The notes under the pieces are model-generated. The model searched no databases, was not told the DNA's origin, and saw only the letters and a program-made list of their open reading frames with translations. A stretch of DNA of 64,000 nucleotides, taken from Thermodesulfobacteriota bacterium (GTDB lineage Bacteria; Desulfobacterota; Desulfobacteria; Desulfobacterales; Desulfosudaceae). The stretch spans positions 62,001 through 126,000 of the forward strand of contig JBFMDX010000009.1 of the NCBI GenBank assembly GCA_040753795.1, written 5' to 3'. The position numbers were made by a program, and so were the translations under genes. Every line of letters begins with the position of its first letter. Positions within the stretch are counted from its first letter, which is position 1. Shown piece by piece: positions 61,626 through 64,000 of the stretch.

Positions 61626-62840
61626 ATGGGAGTAATGAGCATTGAAGACGCGATCCAGGACATTCGCGCCGGGAAAATGATCATCCTGGTGGATGACGAA
61701 GATCGCGAAAACGAAGGCGACCTGATGATCGCCGCCGAAAAAGTAACCCCGGAAGTGATCAACTTTATGGCCATGTACGGCCGGGGCCTGATCTGCCTGG
61801 CCCTGGACGCCCGCATCGTGGAGGCCCTGGACCTGCCCCTGATGGTGGATCGGAACACCTCGCAGTATAAAACGGGCTTCACGGTGTCCGTTGAAGCCGC
61901 CCGGGGGGTCACCACCGGCATTTCGGCCGCCGACAGGGCCACCACCATCCTGACGGCCGTGGCCGACGACGCCACGCCGGAGGACCTGGTGCGGCCGGGC
62001 CATGTGTTTCCGCTTCGGGCGCGGCGCGGCGGGGTGATCGTCCGGGCCGGCCAGACCGAAGGCTCGGTCGACTTGGCCCGTCTGGCCGGGCTGAAACCGG
62101 CCGGGGTCATCTGTGAAATCATGAACGACGACGGCACCATGGCCAGAATGCCGTCCCTGGAAAAATTCGGCGAAAAGCACGGTATCGGCATCTGCACCAT
62201 CGCCGACCTGATCGAGTACCGCATGCGGACCGAATCCTTTGTCAAAAAAGTGGTGGAGGCCAAAATTCATTCCGAGTTCGGCGGCGAGTTCAAGGTGGCC
62301 GTGTACGAAAACGACATGGATGATTTCCAGCACATTGCCCTGATCAAGGGAGACATTAAAGAAGACGAACCGGTGCTGGTCCGTGTTCATTCCGAATGCC
62401 TGACCGGGGACATTTTCGGCTCCCTGCGCTGCGATTGCGGCAACCAGCTGCGCAAATCCATGATCATGATGGCCGAGGCGGGGGCCGGTATCCTGCTGTA
62501 CGTCCGCCAGGAAGGCCGGGGTATCGGCCTGGTCAACAAGCTCAAGGCCTACAACCTCCAGGACCACGGGCTGGACACGGTGGAGGCCAACGAGAAACTG
62601 GGCTTCCGGCCGGACCTGCGGGATTACGGCATCGGCGCCCAGGTGCTGGCCGATCTGGGCGTAAAAAAGATGCGCCTGATCACCAACAACCCCAAGAAAA
62701 TCGTCGGACTGGAAGGCTACGGATTGTCGGTGGTGGAGCAGGTTCCCATTGAAATTCAGCCCAATGCTTACAACAAAAATTATCTGGAATGCAAAAAACT
62801 GAAAATGGGTCATACCCTGAACCTGGACTGCGTGCCATAA
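61626..62840 (+). CDS. ribBA: bifunctional DHBP synthase/GTP cyclohydrolase II
   Basis: A 404-residue fusion. The N-terminal RibB part has the acidic metal loop [11 protein letters not shown] and [14 protein letters not shown]. The C-terminal RibA part has [20 protein letters not shown] with the zinc Cys triad, [21 protein letters not shown] and LITNNPKK. It makes both starting compounds of riboflavin, from ribulose-5-phosphate and GTP. It lies between ribE and ribH. Confidence 0.96.
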   Translation: MGVMSIEDAIQDIRAGKMIILVDDEDRENEGDLMIAAEKVTPEVINFMAMYGRGLICLALDARIVEALDLPLMVDRNTSQYKTGFTVSVEAARGVTTGISAADRATTILTAVADDATPEDLVRPGHVFPLRARRGGVIVRAGQTEGSVDLARLAGLKPAGVICEIMNDDGTMARMPSLEKFGEKHGIGICTIADLIEYRMRTESFVKKVVEAKIHSEFGGEFKVAVYENDMDDFQHIALIKGDIKEDEPVLVRVHSECLTGDIFGSLRCDCGNQLRKSMIMMAEAGAGILLYVRQEGRGIGLVNKLKAYNLQDHGLDTVEANEKLGFRPDLRDYGIGAQVLADLGVKKMRLITNNPKKIVGLEGYGLSVVEQVPIEIQPNAYNKNYLECKKLKMGHTLNLDCVP

Positions 62841-62903
62841 CCCGGGATAACCAGTCACTGAAAATACGGAATGGGAAAAAACCAAATTACGGGAGGAGGA
62901 CAT

Positions 62904-63371
62904 ATGCCAAAACTGATTGAAGCCGGGCTTTCCGCGCAGGGCAAGCGGTTTGCGCTGATCGCCAGCCGGTTTAACGATTTTATCACCGAGCGGCTGGTCG
63001 CCGGCGCGGTGGACGCGCTGATCAGAAACGGCGCCGCCGACAAGGACATCGCTCTGGTCAAGGTGCCGGGCTGTTTCGAGATTCCGCTGGCAGCCAAAAA
63101 ACTGGCGGCCGCCGGCACCTATGACGCGGTCATCTGCCTGGGCGCGGTCATTCGCGGCGCGACACCTCATTTTGAATACATCAGCGCCGAGGTGTCCAAG
63201 GGAATCGCCCAGGTCGGCCTGGAATCGTCCGTGCCGGTGATTTTCGGCGTGATTACCACCGACACGATTGAGCAGGCGATTGAGCGCGCCGGGACCAAAG
63301 CCGGCAACAAGGGCTGGGACGCGGCCATGGCCGCCGTGGAAATGGCCAATCTGATGAAAAAGATCGCTTAA
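62904..63371 (+). CDS. ribH: 6,7-dimethyl-8-ribityllumazine synthase
   Basis: A 155-residue lumazine synthase from the ATG at 62904, chosen for the GGGAGGAGGACAT Shine-Dalgarno; an ATG at 62871 without such a signal is rejected. [31 protein letters not shown] with the catalytic His, and [16 protein letters not shown] are intact. It condenses the RibBA and RibD products. It is followed by nusB after 12 bp, a classic pairing. Confidence 0.96.
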   Translation: MPKLIEAGLSAQGKRFALIASRFNDFITERLVAGAVDALIRNGAADKDIALVKVPGCFEIPLAAKKLAAAGTYDAVICLGAVIRGATPHFEYISAEVSKGIAQVGLESSVPVIFGVITTDTIEQAIERAGTKAGNKGWDAAMAAVEMANLMKKIA

Positions 63372-63383
63372 AGGAAATCCGTC

Positions 63384-63821
63384 ATGGCGGGAAGACGCAG
63401 AGCACGGATTTACGCGTTGCAGTTTCTCTTTGCCGGGGACCTGAACGCGTGGAGCAATTTCGAAGAGGAGCTGGAAACCTTCCGCACCCGCTTCGAGCTG
63501 ACCCCGGAAACCGTTCCCCATTTTTTCACCCTCGTCCGCGGGGTCAGGGAAAAACGGCAGCAAATCGATACCCTGCTGGTGGAACACTCCCAGAACTGGA
63601 AGATCAGCCGCATGTCCGGCGTGGACCGGAATATCATGAAAATCGCGGTCTATGAAATGATGTACTGCGAGGATGTGCCATTCAAGGTGGCCATCAACGA
63701 AGCCATTGAGATCGGCAAGCAGTTCAGCACCGAAGACTCCGGAGCCTTTATCAACGGGGTGCTGGACAGCATCCGGAAAAAAATCGAACCCCAGACAAAA
63801 AAAGACCAGACACCTTCTTAA
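63384..63821 (+). CDS. nusB: transcription antitermination factor NusB
   Basis: A 145-residue all-helical RNA-binding protein with MAGRRRARIYALQFLFAGD, WKISRMSGVDRNIMKIAVYEMM and PFKVAINEAIEIGKQFSTEDSGAFINGVLD. It binds boxA RNA with NusE (S10) for rRNA antitermination. It completes the glyA-to-nusB run, with the ATG 12 bp after ribH. Confidence 0.97.
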   Translation: MAGRRRARIYALQFLFAGDLNAWSNFEEELETFRTRFELTPETVPHFFTLVRGVREKRQQIDTLLVEHSQNWKISRMSGVDRNIMKIAVYEMMYCEDVPFKVAINEAIEIGKQFSTEDSGAFINGVLDSIRKKIEPQTKKDQTPS

Positions 63822-63847
63822 CCCATCATCAACTAAGGAGAATACCG

Positions 63848-64000
63848 GTGAGCAACAAAAAGGTTTTATTAGCCGAAGAGGACATGCCCCGTCAGTGGTA
63901 CAATATTCTGGCGGATATTAAAATGAATCCCCCCCTGGGACCTGACGGAAAACCGATCAGTCCGGATATGCTGGCGCCGGTTTTCCCCATGAACCTGATC
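63848..64000 (+). CDS. TrpB2-type tryptophan synthase beta chain, 3' end outside window
   Basis: A GTG start at 63848 behind AAGGAGAATACC opens a frame that runs off the window; 51 residues are visible. RQWYNILADIKM and PPLGPDGKPISPDMLAPVFPMNLI match the N-terminus of the TrpB2 subfamily, which makes tryptophan from indole and serine with PLP. The catalytic region is outside the window, so this call rests on the first 51 residues. Confidence 0.8.
   Translation, partial: MSNKKVLLAEEDMPRQWYNILADIKMNPPLGPDGKPISPDMLAPVFPMNLI

Noticed and set aside
60936-63587. An 883-codon open frame on the minus strand across ribE, ribBA and ribH
   Set aside because: It is antisense to three clear riboflavin genes, has a low-complexity Gly/His/Gln-rich translation and no family motif. 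Long antisense frames are normal in GC-rich DNA.

Overview
The window reads as a gene-dense, mostly GC-rich chromosome segment of an anaerobic bacterium, most likely a sulfate-reducer-type Desulfobacterota (Desulfobacterales-like). This is an inference from gene content: a glycyl radical enzyme, an aldehyde:ferredoxin oxidoreductase, a 2[4Fe-4S] ferredoxin, several beta-oxidation genes and a gltX/tRNA-Gln linkage. No rRNA gene is present to fix the taxonomy.

Layout. 1-2.2 kb: two short-chain dehydrogenases and a small membrane protein. 2.2-2.56 kb: dispersed palindromic repeats. 2.56-6.6 kb: amidase, surE, a YhaM-like OB/HD protein and a crotonase. 6.7-14.2 kb: a leucine/isovalerate-type catabolic cluster (carboxyltransferase, methylglutaconyl-CoA hydratase-like protein, biotin carboxylase, separate biotin carrier, HMG-CoA lyase and a second lyase-like aldolase), interrupted at 12.1-12.9 kb by repeats and a foreign-looking ORF. 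14.2-18.0 kb: a Cys-cluster protein, a small exported heptad-repeat protein whose start lies behind a frameshift, and an acyl-CoA dehydrogenase/crotonase pair. 18.2-21.2 kb: a large glycyl radical enzyme with an extra N-terminal SCP2-like domain. 21.1-27.1 kb: five tightly packed genes for exported proteins. 27.2-30.8 kb: a regulator-metY-metX-metW operon whose first gene is an HTH/two-CW cysteine-rich regulator, with a perfect palindrome in its promoter region. 30.8-37.5 kb: tmk, a cysteine synthase fused to an eroded cysteinyl-tRNA synthetase, ferredoxin, a LarA-like protein and an O6-alkylguanine methyltransferase. 37.5-44.7 kb: a PHP-helicase fusion, PBP1A and a zinc-ribbon membrane protein.

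44.95-52.42 kb is a 7.4-kb integrative element in the 3' half of a tRNA-Gln gene. It is bounded by exact 49-bp direct repeats and carries an integrase, a TumE/TumA-like toxin-antitoxin pair, two related unknown proteins, an AlpA-like regulator, a duplicated Cys-motif protein, a DUF3987 helicase/primase-like protein, a TubC-N-like protein and a lipoprotein. No capsid or conjugation genes are visible, so it looks like a phage satellite or a small mobilizable island.

52.5-64 kb returns to core genes: gltX, an aldehyde oxidoreductase, then one long co-directional run rpmF-fabG-acpP-glyA-dCMP deaminase-nrdR-ribD-ribE-ribBA-ribH-nusB and the start of a TrpB2-type gene. Short degenerate octamer repeats (GGGGTCAA/GGGGTCGA type) occur at five gene ends and in two cases form the C-terminal tail of the protein (tmk, ogt).
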